DNA of 64,000 nucleotides, taken from contig NZ_PVNP01000051.1 in NCBI RefSeq assembly GCF_002993365.1, positions 51,053-115,052 of the forward strand, written 5' to 3'. Of the stretch, positions 8,933 to 18,308 are shown piece by piece. The notes beneath the pieces were generated by a model. The model saw nothing but the letters and a program-made list of their open reading frames with translations. It did no database searches and was not told where the DNA came from. Made by a program: the position numbers and the translations under genes. The DNA comes from Marisediminitalea alba. Its GTDB lineage: Bacteria > Pseudomonadota > Gammaproteobacteria > Enterobacterales > Alteromonadaceae. Every line of letters starts with the position of its first letter. The stretch's first letter is position 1.

Positions 8933-9871
8933 ATGAATATTGCAAAGGTTGATTTGAATTTATTGGTGTATCTGGATGTCCTTTTGCGAGAAGGCAGTGT
9001 AACCCGCGCCGCAAATCAGCTTAGCATTACCCAGCCGGCAATGAGTAATGGCCTTAAACGCCTGCGTGATTTATTTAAAGATCCGCTGTTGGTGCGCACC
9101 AGTGATGGTATGACACCTACCAAGCGCGCACTTGAACTGCAACCGGTCATTCGCGATGTACTCAGTAAGCTGGAAAGCTCTATTCAGCCGGAAACCGACT
9201 TCAACCCGGCCACCAGTGCCCGCACATTTCGTATAATGACCAGTGACTATGCTGAATCTACTCTGCTACTGGAACTTCTTGGCAGGCTGGCCGACTGTGC
9301 ACCCAATATCACGCTGGATTTAATTACCCCGAGCGACGTTACCTTCCACGATGTGGAACAGGGTAAAGTGGATATGGCCATAAACCGCTTTGACGAATTG
9401 CCGCTGTCATTCCACCAGAAAGTGATTTGGTACGATAACTTCGCCTGTGTAATGAATAAAAAGCATCCCCTCGCCAGCCATTATGATTTAGAAACCTATC
9501 TGAAAGCGCAACATATCTGGGTCAGCAAAACCGGCTTTGGTGTGGGTGTCGGCATCGACCCCAATGAAGTACAAAAACTGGGCTGGGTTGATGCGGAGCT
9601 CACCAAACTCGGCAAACAACGTGATATCCGGGTATTCACCCGTCACTATCATGCCGCTTTGCAAATTGCCAAACGCCAGAGCCTGATCGCTACACTGCCA
9701 AGCAAAGCCGCTAAGATATTTACCGATGATCCGGATATCGTACTGCGCGAACCGCCGTTTGATATCCCGCCCATTGCACTCAAAATGGCCTGGAGTGCCC
9801 TGCTCCATCATGATGCCGGGCATATCTGGCTGCGTCGCCTGATCGGTGATGTGGCGGCAGAAATGCAATAG
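8933..9871 (+). CDS. LysR-family transcriptional regulator between the two glyoxylate-shunt genes
   Basis: A 312-residue regulator. The N-terminal winged HTH (residues ~6-65) shows the classic VDLNLLVYLDVLLREGSVTR, AANQLSITQPAMS and LKRLRDLF pattern, and a periplasmic-binding-like effector domain fills ~90-300. It sits between isocitrate lyase and malate synthase G, each with its own terminator or hairpin. Its position suggests it controls one or both of these genes in response to an acetate- or glyoxylate-related metabolite; that is inference from context only. Confidence 0.88.
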   Translation: MNIAKVDLNLLVYLDVLLREGSVTRAANQLSITQPAMSNGLKRLRDLFKDPLLVRTSDGMTPTKRALELQPVIRDVLSKLESSIQPETDFNPATSARTFRIMTSDYAESTLLLELLGRLADCAPNITLDLITPSDVTFHDVEQGKVDMAINRFDELPLSFHQKVIWYDNFACVMNKKHPLASHYDLETYLKAQHIWVSKTGFGVGVGIDPNEVQKLGWVDAELTKLGKQRDIRVFTRHYHAALQIAKRQSLIATLPSKAAKIFTDDPDIVLREPPFDIPPIALKMAWSALLHHDAGHIWLRRLIGDVAAEMQ

Positions 9872-9894
9872 CTCACCTGATACCCTATTTAAGC

Positions 9895-9921
9895 GGTTTA
9901 CCGGCGCAATGCCGGTAAACC
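9895..9921. repeat. Perfect 11-bp inverted repeat downstream of the LysR gene
   Basis: GGTTTACCGGC (9895-9905) and GCCGGTAAACC (9911-9921) enclose the five-base loop GCAAT. There is no T run after it in either direction, so it is not a standard intrinsic terminator. It could be a Rho-assisted terminator or RNA-stabilising hairpin at the end of the regulator transcript, or a protein site upstream of malate synthase. Confidence 0.6.
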
Positions 9922-10040
9922 CTGCTCAGTCAGCGCGCCAAATATTCACGCTACTTATGACAGCAATAAAAACCATAAACTAAAAATTTACCTCGCATCC
10001 CTCTAGACTGGAGGCTACTAACCGTAGACAGGGGACTTCT

Positions 10041-12215
10041 ATGCAGGATTATATTCAGCGCGGCCGAATGCAGGTTGCGAAGATTTTAGACAAGTTTATT
10101 AATGAGCAAGCATTACCTGGCTCCGGCGTTGAGGAAACTGGCTTCTGGCAGGGTTTCGAGGCCATTCTGGATGAATTTGTTGGTCAGAACAAAGCTTTGC
10201 TGAACACACGTGACGAGCTGCAAGCCAAAATTGATGATTATCATAAAGCAGGCAATTCACCTACCGGCGCGCAGTACAAAATGTTTTTACAGGAAATTGG
10301 CTATTTACAGCCTGAGCCTGAAGACTTCTCCATTGAAACTGACAACGTCGATGCCGAAATGGCCACTATGGCGGGTCCGCAGTTAGTGGTTCCCATTAAC
10401 AATGCCCGCTATGCCCTGAATGCCGCGAATGCGCGCTGGGGCAGTTTGTATGATGCCCTGTATGGTACTGATGTGATCAGCACCGACGGCGGAGCTGAAA
10501 TCAGCAAAACGTTTAATCCGGTACGTGGCGAGAAAGTCATTCAGACTGCCCGGGAATGGCTCGACACCATGCTGCCATTATCTACCGGCAGTCATCAGCA
10601 GGCCGTTGGCTACGCCATAGATGGCAATAACATAGCTGTAAAATTAGCTGACGGTGATGTTGCCACGTTGGCTGACAGCGCCCAGTGGCAAGGCTATCAG
10701 GGTTCTGCCGAAGCACCTACAGCATTGTTATTTGTGCACAATGGCTTACATTTTGAAATCCAGATAGATAATTCTCACCCGATCGGAAAGACAGATCCGG
10801 CGGGTGTTAAAGACATTCTGGTTGAAGCAGCCTTAACCACCATTATGGACTGTGAAGACTCTGTTGCCGCCGTAGATGCTGAAGATAAAACCCTGGTCTA
10901 TTCAAACTGGCTCGGGCTGATGAAAGGCACGCTGAACATCGAGATGCAAAAAGGCGATAAAACCTTTGAGCGTAAAATGAATCCGGACCGGGAATACACT
11001 TCACCATCCGGCGCTAGTTTAACGTTGTCGGGCCGTAGTCTGATGTTTGTCCGTAATGTGGGGCATCTGATGACCAACGACGCCATTTTGTTCGACGGTG
11101 AGGAAGTACCAGAAGGCATTATGGATGGGGTAATCACCTCACTGATTGCTAAACATGACCTGTTAGGTAACAGCACCTTTAAGAATACCCGTACCGGCAG
11201 TATCTATATTGTTAAGCCTAAAATGCATGGCCCTGATGAGGTCGCCTTCAGCAACGCGCTGTTTGGCCGCATTGAGGAAGTGGTTGGGCTGGAACCCTTC
11301 ACCCTTAAAATGGGTATTATGGACGAAGAGCGCCGCACCAGTGTAAACCTGAAAGCTTGTATTGCGGCGGCTAAACAGCGCACCGTGTTTATTAATACCG
11401 GCTTTTTAGACCGTACCGGCGACGAAATTCACACATCAATGCTGGCAGGCCCCTTTGCAGACAAAGCCAGCCTGAAAGCCATGAAATGGATCCAGGCCTA
11501 CGAGAAAGCTAACGTAAGCACCGGCCTGGCCTGTGGCTTATCCGGCAAAGCTCAGATTGGTAAAGGCATGTGGCCGATACCGGATCAAATGGCGCAAATG
11601 ATGGAAGCGAAAATTGGCCATCCTAAATCCGGTGCCAATACGGCCTGGGTGCCCTCGCCTACCGCCGCAACACTGCACGCACTTCACTACCATCAGGTAG
11701 ACGTATTTGGTTTGCAAAAAGAACTCGCCAGTGAGCGCTTTGATGGTATTGATGACATTATTACCCTGCCATTACTCGAAGATCCATCGTCGCTGACAGA
11801 GCAACAAATCCAGCGCGAAGTGGACAATAACGTGCAGGGTATTCTGGGCTATGTTGTACGTTGGGTTCACCAGGGTGTTGGTTGCTCTAAAGTACCAGAT
11901 ATCAATGATGTCGGTTTAATGGAAGACCGTGCAACGCTGCGTATTTCCAGCCAACACCTGGCTAACTGGCTGGCTCACGGCATTATCTCTGAAGAGATGG
12001 TAAAAGCCTCGCTGGAACGCATGGCCAAACTGGTTGATGAACAAAATGCTAACGATCCACAATACATTGCAATGACCCCGGATACCGCTAATTCAATCGG
12101 CTTCCAGGCTGCCAGCGAACTTATCTTTAAAGGTAAAGAACAGCCTAGTGGTTACACTGAGCCCTTATTGCATCAAAAGCGTAAAGAAATGAAAGCGGCA
12201 CTGCGCAACCGTTAA
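10041..12215 (+). CDS. glcB: Malate synthase G
   Basis: Condenses glyoxylate with acetyl-CoA to give malate, completing the glyoxylate shunt. At 724 residues it has the length of the G isoform, longer than the ~530-residue A form. Characteristic stretches include [27 protein letters not shown], the [16 protein letters not shown] core and [16 protein letters not shown]. It is followed by a terminator. A weak ribosome site (CAGGGG) precedes the ATG. It is a separate unit from the LysR gene upstream, from which it is divided by a strong hairpin. Confidence 0.96.
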   Translation: MQDYIQRGRMQVAKILDKFINEQALPGSGVEETGFWQGFEAILDEFVGQNKALLNTRDELQAKIDDYHKAGNSPTGAQYKMFLQEIGYLQPEPEDFSIETDNVDAEMATMAGPQLVVPINNARYALNAANARWGSLYDALYGTDVISTDGGAEISKTFNPVRGEKVIQTAREWLDTMLPLSTGSHQQAVGYAIDGNNIAVKLADGDVATLADSAQWQGYQGSAEAPTALLFVHNGLHFEIQIDNSHPIGKTDPAGVKDILVEAALTTIMDCEDSVAAVDAEDKTLVYSNWLGLMKGTLNIEMQKGDKTFERKMNPDREYTSPSGASLTLSGRSLMFVRNVGHLMTNDAILFDGEEVPEGIMDGVITSLIAKHDLLGNSTFKNTRTGSIYIVKPKMHGPDEVAFSNALFGRIEEVVGLEPFTLKMGIMDEERRTSVNLKACIAAAKQRTVFINTGFLDRTGDEIHTSMLAGPFADKASLKAMKWIQAYEKANVSTGLACGLSGKAQIGKGMWPIPDQMAQMMEAKIGHPKSGANTAWVPSPTAATLHALHYHQVDVFGLQKELASERFDGIDDIITLPLLEDPSSLTEQQIQREVDNNVQGILGYVVRWVHQGVGCSKVPDINDVGLMEDRATLRISSQHLANWLAHGIISEEMVKASLERMAKLVDEQNANDPQYIAMTPDTANSIGFQAASELIFKGKEQPSGYTEPLLHQKRKEMKAALRNR

Positions 12216-12240
12216 GCATTACTTATCTTCTTATGAGTAA

Positions 12241-12269
12241 AGCAGGCCTGAGGCCTGCTTTCTTTTTTT
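12241..12269 (+). terminator. Intrinsic terminator of glcB
   Basis: AGCAGGCC and GGCCTGCT (12241-12248 and 12252-12259) form an 8-base stem with a three-base loop, followed by TTCTTTTTTT. Confidence 0.9.
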
Positions 12270-12384
12270 AAGCCGGCGGATAAGCGCTGGACTGGCTTAT
12301 TTTATTCCTTAAAAAAGATTAAAAATCCAGCGTTATTAGTAAATTGGTATATGCTAATAACATCGGAAATTTTTAAAAGACGCT

Positions 12385-13233
12385 ATGGCAACACAACAAA
12401 TCGTGCCCATTTTTTCTGGTGGCGGTACCCGACTGCTTGCCCACATCGGTATTCTCAAAGCACTAGAGGAATTAGAAGTAAATTTTAATTCATTAGTCGG
12501 AATTTCCGGTGGCTCGATAGTGGCTTCGCTGCACAGTTATGGGATGACAAATAAAGCCCTGTACGATCTGGCTGTAAATACCGACTTCAGACAATTCCGT
12601 GACTTTTCAATCTTCAGGTTACTCCGCCATGGCGGCCTGTCATCCGGGATAAAATTTGAACAATGGATGGATCAGCAACTCGATGGCATGACATTTTCTG
12701 AAGCGCCCATCCCGCTCCATATTCTGGCCACCGACGTTAATGGCGGCGGACCAGTGATATTCAGCAAGGAAACCAGCCCGAATATGAAGGTTTCACATGC
12801 AGTGCGCTGCTCCATGTCTATTCCGCTTTTATTCAGTTACACCGTATATGAACAACACTTACTGGTGGATGGTGCGATATTATCTGAAGATGCGCTATTC
12901 AGGGACTGGCAGCAGGATGGAACCCCGAACATCTGTTTCCGACTCCGCAGTGAAGCCCGAGAACAGCCGTTTAATCCTAAACGGCGGTTTGTGTTACCGC
13001 AGTATATAGGCATGCTTATTCGCACTTTTATGACCGCGCTGTCACGCGAGTACGTTCACGCCGAGTACTGGCATAATACGCTGGTAATTAATACCGGTAC
13101 AGCTTCCTCGGTAGACTTTGATATGTCTTACGAGGATAAACTGTGTTTATTTAAGCAAGGCTATGAAACAGCGATGAACTTCTTACCGGTCAAACTCAGC
13201 AAGCTCAATACATCTCAGCCGAGCGCCGGCTAA
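12385..13233 (+). CDS. Patatin-like phospholipase
   Basis: A 282-residue patatin-domain hydrolase. The oxyanion glycine loop (FSGGGTRLLAHIG, residues ~10-22), the nucleophile elbow GISGGS (serine near residue 44) and the catalytic dyad aspartate in LLVDGAIL are all present, so it should be an active acyl hydrolase, probably on phospholipids. There is no signal peptide, so it is likely cytoplasmic or peripheral to the membrane. It is a single gene, convergent with the epimerase gene that ends 15 bases away. Confidence 0.85.
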   Translation: MATQQIVPIFSGGGTRLLAHIGILKALEELEVNFNSLVGISGGSIVASLHSYGMTNKALYDLAVNTDFRQFRDFSIFRLLRHGGLSSGIKFEQWMDQQLDGMTFSEAPIPLHILATDVNGGGPVIFSKETSPNMKVSHAVRCSMSIPLLFSYTVYEQHLLVDGAILSEDALFRDWQQDGTPNICFRLRSEAREQPFNPKRRFVLPQYIGMLIRTFMTALSREYVHAEYWHNTLVINTGTASSVDFDMSYEDKLCLFKQGYETAMNFLPVKLSKLNTSQPSAG

Positions 13234-13248
13234 AACTTTCGGCCCGCC

Positions 13249-14265
13249 TCACACCTGATAATATTCACGATACCATTTAACGAATTCACCGATCCCATGT
13301 TCAATACCAATCGTTGGACGGTATCCGGTATCTTTCACCAGGCTTGCCACATCGGCATAAGTGTCGGGAACATCGCCTGGTTGCATGGGCAGTAATTCTT
13401 TATTGGCGGTCATTCCCAGCGCTTTCTCCAGAGTTTCGATGAAGTTAAGCAGGTTTACCGGGTTTTGCGCGCCAATATTATACACCCTCCAGGGCGCCTT
13501 ACTGGTAGCCGGGTTGGGTGTCGTACCCTGCCAGTTTTCATCGGCCTGAGCGGGGCGGTCCAGCGTGCGGATAATGCCTTCTACGATATCATCGATGTAG
13601 GTGAAATCGCGGTGATGGTTACCGTAGTTGTATACCTGAATGGTTTCGCCGGCCAGTATGGCTTTAGTAAATTTAAACAGCGCCATATCCGGTCTTCCCC
13701 AGGGGCCATATACGGTGAAAAAGCGCAGGCCAGTAGTGGGCAATCCATACAGGTGGCTGTAGGTGTGAGCCATCAGTTCATTGGCTTTTTTGCTGGCCGC
13801 ATAAAGACTTACCGGGTGATCAACATTGTGCTTCTCTGAAAATGGCATGGTTTCATTAGCGCCATATACTGAACTGGAAGATGCATAAACCAAATGCTCA
13901 ACCTTATTATGCCGGCATCCCTCAAGTATATTCATAAAGCCAACCAGGTTGGCATCAACATAGGCATGAGGATTTTCGATGGAATAACGCACCCCGGCCT
14001 GGGCGGCAAGATGCACGACGCGGTCAAACTTTTCATTAGCAAAAAGTTCGGTACAAGTATCACGCTCCTCAACGCCCATTTTCTGAAAGCGAAAACTACC
14101 GGTGAATTCCGCAGACTCAAGCTGACTCAGGCGGCCATACTTAAGATTTATATCGTAATAGTCATTGATATTGTCGATGCCGACTACATCATCTCCACGT
14201 TGCGCCAGGTATCGGCTTACCGCTGAACCAATAAACCCGGCGGCACCGGTGACCAGAACTTTCAT
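13249..14265 (-). CDS. NAD-dependent nucleotide-sugar epimerase, UDP-glucuronate 4-epimerase type
   Basis: A 338-residue short-chain dehydrogenase/reductase. It has the N-terminal Rossmann motif TGAAGFIG, the serine/YxxxK active site (ASSSSVYG, then YAASKKANE) and segments typical of the UDP-glucuronic acid epimerase group (AAQAGVRYS, GLRFFTVYGPWGRPDMA). It would supply UDP-galacturonate or a related sugar for the exopolysaccharide. It is the last gene of the minus-strand block starting at 17303, 30 bases after the nucleotidyltransferase-like gene. Substrate choice is by family resemblance. Confidence 0.85.
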   Translation of the reverse strand: MKVLVTGAAGFIGSAVSRYLAQRGDDVVGIDNINDYYDINLKYGRLSQLESAEFTGSFRFQKMGVEERDTCTELFANEKFDRVVHLAAQAGVRYSIENPHAYVDANLVGFMNILEGCRHNKVEHLVYASSSSVYGANETMPFSEKHNVDHPVSLYAASKKANELMAHTYSHLYGLPTTGLRFFTVYGPWGRPDMALFKFTKAILAGETIQVYNYGNHHRDFTYIDDIVEGIIRTLDRPAQADENWQGTTPNPATSKAPWRVYNIGAQNPVNLLNFIETLEKALGMTANKELLPMQPGDVPDTYADVASLVKDTGYRPTIGIEHGIGEFVKWYREYYQV

Positions 14266-14295
14266 GTAATTCTCCGCTTGATAGTAAGTTTCGAT

Positions 14296-15420
14296 TTAAC
14301 GCTTGAATGCGGCGCCTAAATCGACCGGTTTCGCATCTGCCGTGGAGTCACCGCGAAGCCAGTTATGTATACCTAACCACAGTTTAATAGAAAAATGCTT
14401 AACGAGTACAGTAAACGGCATTTTAATACTGTGGCCGCGTACAAATACCATAAATCTCGCTAAACCCGAACGCACTGAGTGTAATGCAGGATGCGCTGGT
14501 ATCAAAGCGTATTTATAGGTTCGTGTCAGTAGCTTTACTTTAATACGCTGAAACATTCCTTGTGGCTGGCCGATGGAATAAGTGGTTTTGAACCAGTGGT
14601 TTAGCAACGTCACTACCACCTTTAACTCTTTCTCGAAATGACTTGCAACGGCTAGCTGTTCAACCCGCAGCCAGAACGCATCACTATCATATTGCTGGGC
14701 CAGGCACTTTAAATCCACTATATCGCGGAAACCATACACGACTTCTTCATTTAGCATCAGGTGGATAATGCTATGCATAAACATTGCCGCGGGTTCAAGG
14801 GTATACAGCCCGCACTCCTGACGCCTCACTCCCAGCCAGAACTCCTCTAGCGGTGGCGCCTTGCCACTAACAGGCAAAAACAGATTGTGGTGCAGATCGA
14901 GCACCGTCCCTCGGGTAAGATGATAGAGAGGCGGAATTTCGTGAGCATATTCACGATAATATTTATCGTCGTAGTCAGTGATTATTTTGTGATACCAGAA
15001 GTTATCCAGCAGTACAGTCTCACTGGTTGCCAACGCCCCCTCTTTAACTAACAAATCAATATCCGAACATAACCGGCCCGGCGCATTATTGGTTGCCGCA
15101 ACAATATAGGCTGCGCCTTTTAGGAAAACCGGCGTCACACCCTGGGCCATTAACACGTCATGGATTTCCTGCCCCTCATGGAACACCTGGTCATTTTGTC
15201 GTTGGGCATAAACCATGGCCGCGCTCAGATGAGCCTGAACCTGCCCGGGAATACTGTCCCAGGTCCCTGAGTCGCGTAAAACAAAGGCTAAATAAGCTTC
15301 AAGACGTGAAGTTTTCAGCACAAACAACATAGATTCCCACTCTTGAAGTGAGCGATGGGTAAGCTGCTCAGGCGAATTAATCGCCTGGACAAGGTCTTCA
15401 AAGCTGAATTTATGCGCCAT
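14296..15420 (-). CDS. Nucleotidyltransferase-like protein of the HPr-rel-A cluster
   Basis: A 374-residue protein starting at the ATG at 15420, which overlaps the end of the kinase gene by 11 bases; a frame opening at 15483 adds 21 non-conserved residues inside the kinase gene. The core VTPVFLKGAA followed by RLCSDIDLLV (Asp120, Asp122) fits the uncharacterised nucleotidyltransferase family found beside HprK-like kinases and PqqD-like proteins. HHNLFLP and HSIIHLMLNEE are also typical. The two aspartates would bind metal for nucleotide transfer. The acceptor is unknown; the overlap with the kinase gene implies a shared process. Confidence 0.8.
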   Translation of the reverse strand: MAHKFSFEDLVQAINSPEQLTHRSLQEWESMLFVLKTSRLEAYLAFVLRDSGTWDSIPGQVQAHLSAAMVYAQRQNDQVFHEGQEIHDVLMAQGVTPVFLKGAAYIVAATNNAPGRLCSDIDLLVKEGALATSETVLLDNFWYHKIITDYDDKYYREYAHEIPPLYHLTRGTVLDLHHNLFLPVSGKAPPLEEFWLGVRRQECGLYTLEPAAMFMHSIIHLMLNEEVVYGFRDIVDLKCLAQQYDSDAFWLRVEQLAVASHFEKELKVVVTLLNHWFKTTYSIGQPQGMFQRIKVKLLTRTYKYALIPAHPALHSVRSGLARFMVFVRGHSIKMPFTVLVKHFSIKLWLGIHNWLRGDSTADAKPVDLGAAFKR

Positions 15421-16273
15421 GCCCGACCACCTCATCCAATAAAAACTCGTCCATAAAGTCCAGATTGCTATAGTGCACCTCAAACACCTTCACTTTATCA
15501 ATTAAGCGCCAGACCGTGTCGAAGGCCTGATACCCTAACACATGATAATTAAAGGCATGTTGGCACAACTCTTCAAACACCTGCGATTTGGCGATAGTGT
15601 AATACCGCTCTTCTGACAAGCCGCCATCGTACTTAGGGAACACTATCCCGGCTATCTCGACAGACTCCAAGCGGGAATAGTCCGCCCAGGTCTGAAACTT
15701 AGCATGAGCTACATCGCCCTTCGCCGTATCACTGCAAACCTTTGTAATCGTTGCATCCGGTTGCCAGGATCTCACCAGTTCAATAGAACGGTTTTTGATA
15801 CACGCCGGCCGATAAAGTGGCTCCGCGGTAAGAGAATCGGTATTGATGACTGCCATTTCATCCGAGTAGAGCTTCCAGCCGTTAATGGCTAACCAGCAGG
15901 ATAAGGTACTTTTTCCCGAGCCGGGAAGTGCGGGAAATAAAACCGCTTGGTTATTTTTTACCAGTACCGCTGAATGCAGTAGCAAATGGTTGAAATCATG
16001 CGTGGCCAGGCACCAGTTAAGCCCCCACTCCAGCAATGCATAGGCCTGGGAAAAGGGTAAAGGTTTAAACGGGATCTGGGTATTACTTTCAAATACGATT
16101 TGCGGCCGGAAAAATTTACGGACAATGCTACCCGGAGCCAGGCTGACGGTGAAATCAGACATTTCTTTTGGCTGACAGTCACCGTAAATTTGCTTGAGTG
16201 CCTGGCTTATTGAAGATGGGTAGTTGTTTAATTTTGCCTGAAACAGGCCCATGTTAATAAAAAATGGCTTCAC
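15410..16273 (-). CDS. HprK-related kinase A
   Basis: A 287-residue ATPase related to the HPr serine kinase/phosphorylase, but without the full HprK architecture. The Walker A loop PGSGKST lies at residues 117-123 (Lys121), with LYSDEM (Asp138, Glu139) as a likely metal and base site. It matches the HprK-rel-A type that occurs with a PqqD-like protein and an uncharacterised nucleotidyltransferase, typically in bacteria with exosortase/EPS loci. It overlaps both neighbours (4 bases upstream, 11 downstream), so translation is coupled. Its phospho-acceptor is unknown; HPr itself is not encoded nearby. Confidence 0.85.
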   Translation of the reverse strand: MKPFFINMGLFQAKLNNYPSSISQALKQIYGDCQPKEMSDFTVSLAPGSIVRKFFRPQIVFESNTQIPFKPLPFSQAYALLEWGLNWCLATHDFNHLLLHSAVLVKNNQAVLFPALPGSGKSTLSCWLAINGWKLYSDEMAVINTDSLTAEPLYRPACIKNRSIELVRSWQPDATITKVCSDTAKGDVAHAKFQTWADYSRLESVEIAGIVFPKYDGGLSEERYYTIAKSQVFEELCQHAFNYHVLGYQAFDTVWRLIDKVKVFEVHYSNLDFMDEFLLDEVVGHGA

Positions 16274-16518
16274 ACGCGTACCAATAAACCCCGTGCTTCG
16301 AGCTCATTAACTGTGGCTAGCTGCCCATCATGAAAATGATCAATAAACTCATCGACTGACATTTCATCAGAGGGTTTAGCAAGATTAATGGCACGCTTTA
16401 AAGGTTGGTGTACAAAGAAGGTTTGGCATGTCCGGGCAGAAAAAAAAGCTAACCCGGACAAATCGCTAAAGTTTCGGCAATATACGCTGTCTTTGAGCCT
16501 AATTACCGCCAATTCCAT
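16270..16518 (-). CDS. PqqD-like protein of the HPr-rel-A cluster
   Basis: An 82-residue protein of PqqD size with the expected end: a helix rich in acids and His (SVDEFIDHFHDG) followed by VNELEARGLLV. PqqD-type domains bind precursor peptides and present them to modifying enzymes. Its start lies inside the end of the Tat-signal protein gene (16-base overlap) and its stop overlaps the kinase start (4 bases), so all three are translationally coupled. What it binds here is unknown; the adjacent Tat-signal protein is the obvious candidate by position. Confidence 0.72.
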   Translation of the reverse strand: MELAVIRLKDSVYCRNFSDLSGLAFFSARTCQTFFVHQPLKRAINLAKPSDEMSVDEFIDHFHDGQLATVNELEARGLLVRV

Positions 16519-17303
16519 GACTTACCTGACTTACCTTTATCCTTGTCTTTACCTCCAGAGCAAGCTTCGTCAAAAACGTCACTGAACCGGAATTCAAAGG
16601 TCGACTGGATAATCTGGCTGTGTCCATCCGTATAGCCCAGTTGAGAGTCAGTCATCTCCATACCGCCACTTTGCTTAATCTCAACCATTTTTGCCATCAC
16701 GACTTGCGCGGTTTGCTGAGCAGCGACATGATCCAATGGTGAATTAACGCCATTGTACAAACCATAATAAACATTGAGGTACACAACAGCTGTATGCTTG
16801 AGAATATTTTTTCTGTTTGAAGGTAGGCCTGTACCTGACAAAGCAGCTAACAATGTAGGTGTTGTGTCATAAGCACTGTCCGAATCGTAGATGTATTTCG
16901 CAGCCGCTTCACTTAATGTAATCTCAGTATTTTCAATGAGGTCATTAACATGGGTTCTCATGGCTTCAATTCGAGCAGTTAACAAACATTCATCGTCGTC
17001 AGACAAACCGTATCTTAACTGAGGGAACACAGAAGCAGCAGACTTCGAATTATGTCCCGGCATCCAAGTATTACCCTGAATCCATGAGCCTGGTGAACGG
17101 CCACCCGCGGGCATTTGAACCGTACTACATTGGCCAGCCGAACCGCCGCCATTTTGTGACAGGTTCCCTGACATAACACCTGATACTGAACATGCACCCC
17201 ATACTGATTTCATTGGAAGTGACGATACCGCCACACCAGCACCGGCTTTCTTTATAAACTGACGACGTTTTGTTACTGATGATTGATTTTGTTCAATACC
17301 CAT
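16503..17303 (-). CDS. Tat-signal exported protein heading the HPr-rel-A operon
   Basis: A 266-residue protein of no recognised enzyme family. Residues 12-19 (KRRQFIKK) followed by a mild hydrophobic stretch form a twin-arginine signal (Arg13-Arg14), with probable cleavage around VWGA|C at residue 37-38. The mature part has Cys38, Cys59, Cys106 and Cys248, a Gly/Ser/Asn-rich N-terminal stretch, a central helical part (~100-215), and a tail of Lys, Gly, Ser and Trp (GGKDKDKGKSGKSWNWR). Tat export implies folding before transport. It is the first gene of the block with PqqD-like, HprK-like, nucleotidyltransferase and epimerase genes, and could be the substrate they modify; this is inference. 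Confidence 0.7.
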   Translation of the reverse strand: MGIEQNQSSVTKRRQFIKKAGAGVAVSSLPMKSVWGACSVSGVMSGNLSQNGGGSAGQCSTVQMPAGGRSPGSWIQGNTWMPGHNSKSAASVFPQLRYGLSDDDECLLTARIEAMRTHVNDLIENTEITLSEAAAKYIYDSDSAYDTTPTLLAALSGTGLPSNRKNILKHTAVVYLNVYYGLYNGVNSPLDHVAAQQTAQVVMAKMVEIKQSGGMEMTDSQLGYTDGHSQIIQSTFEFRFSDVFDEACSGGKDKDKGKSGKSWNWR

Positions 17304-17489
17304 ACTGATAACCTTTGTCTTCCATTGAAAAGCTGCCTACGAACCATATGCAGACCAATTTTAAAGCATAATGAATAAATCGTGCCAATTATTTAACACT
17401 ATGATCGTAAATACTTTTTATTATTGCAGGGTACTAATTACTGCCCTTTTGTAAAAATTACCGACAGTAACAATCAGACGCCCTCTCAC

Positions 17490-18251
17490 CTAGAGCGCTA
17501 TATTAGACTTTGCTGCGAGCTTTCGCAAATGTATAACCGGAATAGCGTATGAGATTCCAGACGGTTTGCTCAGTACAGACTCTTTGGTCTCGGCTACAAA
17601 TACCTTGTTTATGACGCCAACCACTACGCCGGAGTCACTCAGATACATTGGGCTGCCACTATTTCCCGGGTAGGCAGTCGCATCCAACTGATAGATCAGA
17701 AATACCTTTTTTAATCTATCAAGCATATTAATAGAGAGCTGATCGGAACTGCGCGCCGGAATAGCATCAGGGGTTATCGCGGCAATCATGCCTCGATGGG
17801 TTGCAGGGTACAGCCCCAAAACAGCACCAATAGGAAACCCGGTGAAAGCAATGTGAGTGCCTTCTGGAACAAAGTCATCAGAAGCTACTTTCAGTGGAGT
17901 CAATTTAGTGTCTATTTTCAGAATGGCCAGATCATGAGCAGGGTCAATATCAACTACCTCAGCACGAAACGTTTTGGTATTTTTCGCGTTACCGGCATAA
18001 ACAGAGCGGTACTGCACTACATCCGGATTCAGAGGCGTTGATACAACGTGATAGTTGGTGGCAATATAATGGCCATCGCCAATAACGAACCCCGTCCCTT
18101 GTAATTGATTCGCCGGCGAGTTCATCGGCGTTGTTATGCCTACCCCGACCACAGAAGGTTTCACTTGTTTTATCACCTCCACCATCGACTGATTCGCCTC
18201 AAGAGTGGTTGACAAAAAGATAAATAACAAAAACAGACAGATATTCTTCAT
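17490..18251 (-). CDS. Secreted trypsin-like serine protease (HtrA-like, no PDZ)
   Basis: A 253-residue protease with a Sec signal peptide ending near residue 20 (LEANQS). The catalytic triad is intact: His68 in ATNYHVV, Asp107 in PAHDLAILK and Ser198 in GNSGSP. Unlike DegP/DegS there is no PDZ domain, since the chain ends about 55 residues after the serine. It would act in the periplasm. It lies upstream of the Tat-protein operon on the same strand, separated by about 190 bases, and is divergent from the YdcF-like gene. Whether it processes exosortase-pathway proteins is unknown. Confidence 0.88.
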   Translation of the reverse strand: MKNICLFLLFIFLSTTLEANQSMVEVIKQVKPSVVGVGITTPMNSPANQLQGTGFVIGDGHYIATNYHVVSTPLNPDVVQYRSVYAGNAKNTKTFRAEVVDIDPAHDLAILKIDTKLTPLKVASDDFVPEGTHIAFTGFPIGAVLGLYPATHRGMIAAITPDAIPARSSDQLSINMLDRLKKVFLIYQLDATAYPGNSGSPMYLSDSGVVVGVINKVFVAETKESVLSKPSGISYAIPVIHLRKLAAKSNIAL

Positions 18252-18308
18252 TGCAACTCGCTTTTAAATCATTGACTATAACATCCTGTTAATCAGGGAA
18301 CGATAATT

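Noticed and set aside
15421..15483. Longer start for the nucleotidyltransferase-like gene
   Set aside because: Adds Trp-rich residues read inside the kinase gene; the ATG at 15420 has the typical short overlap.
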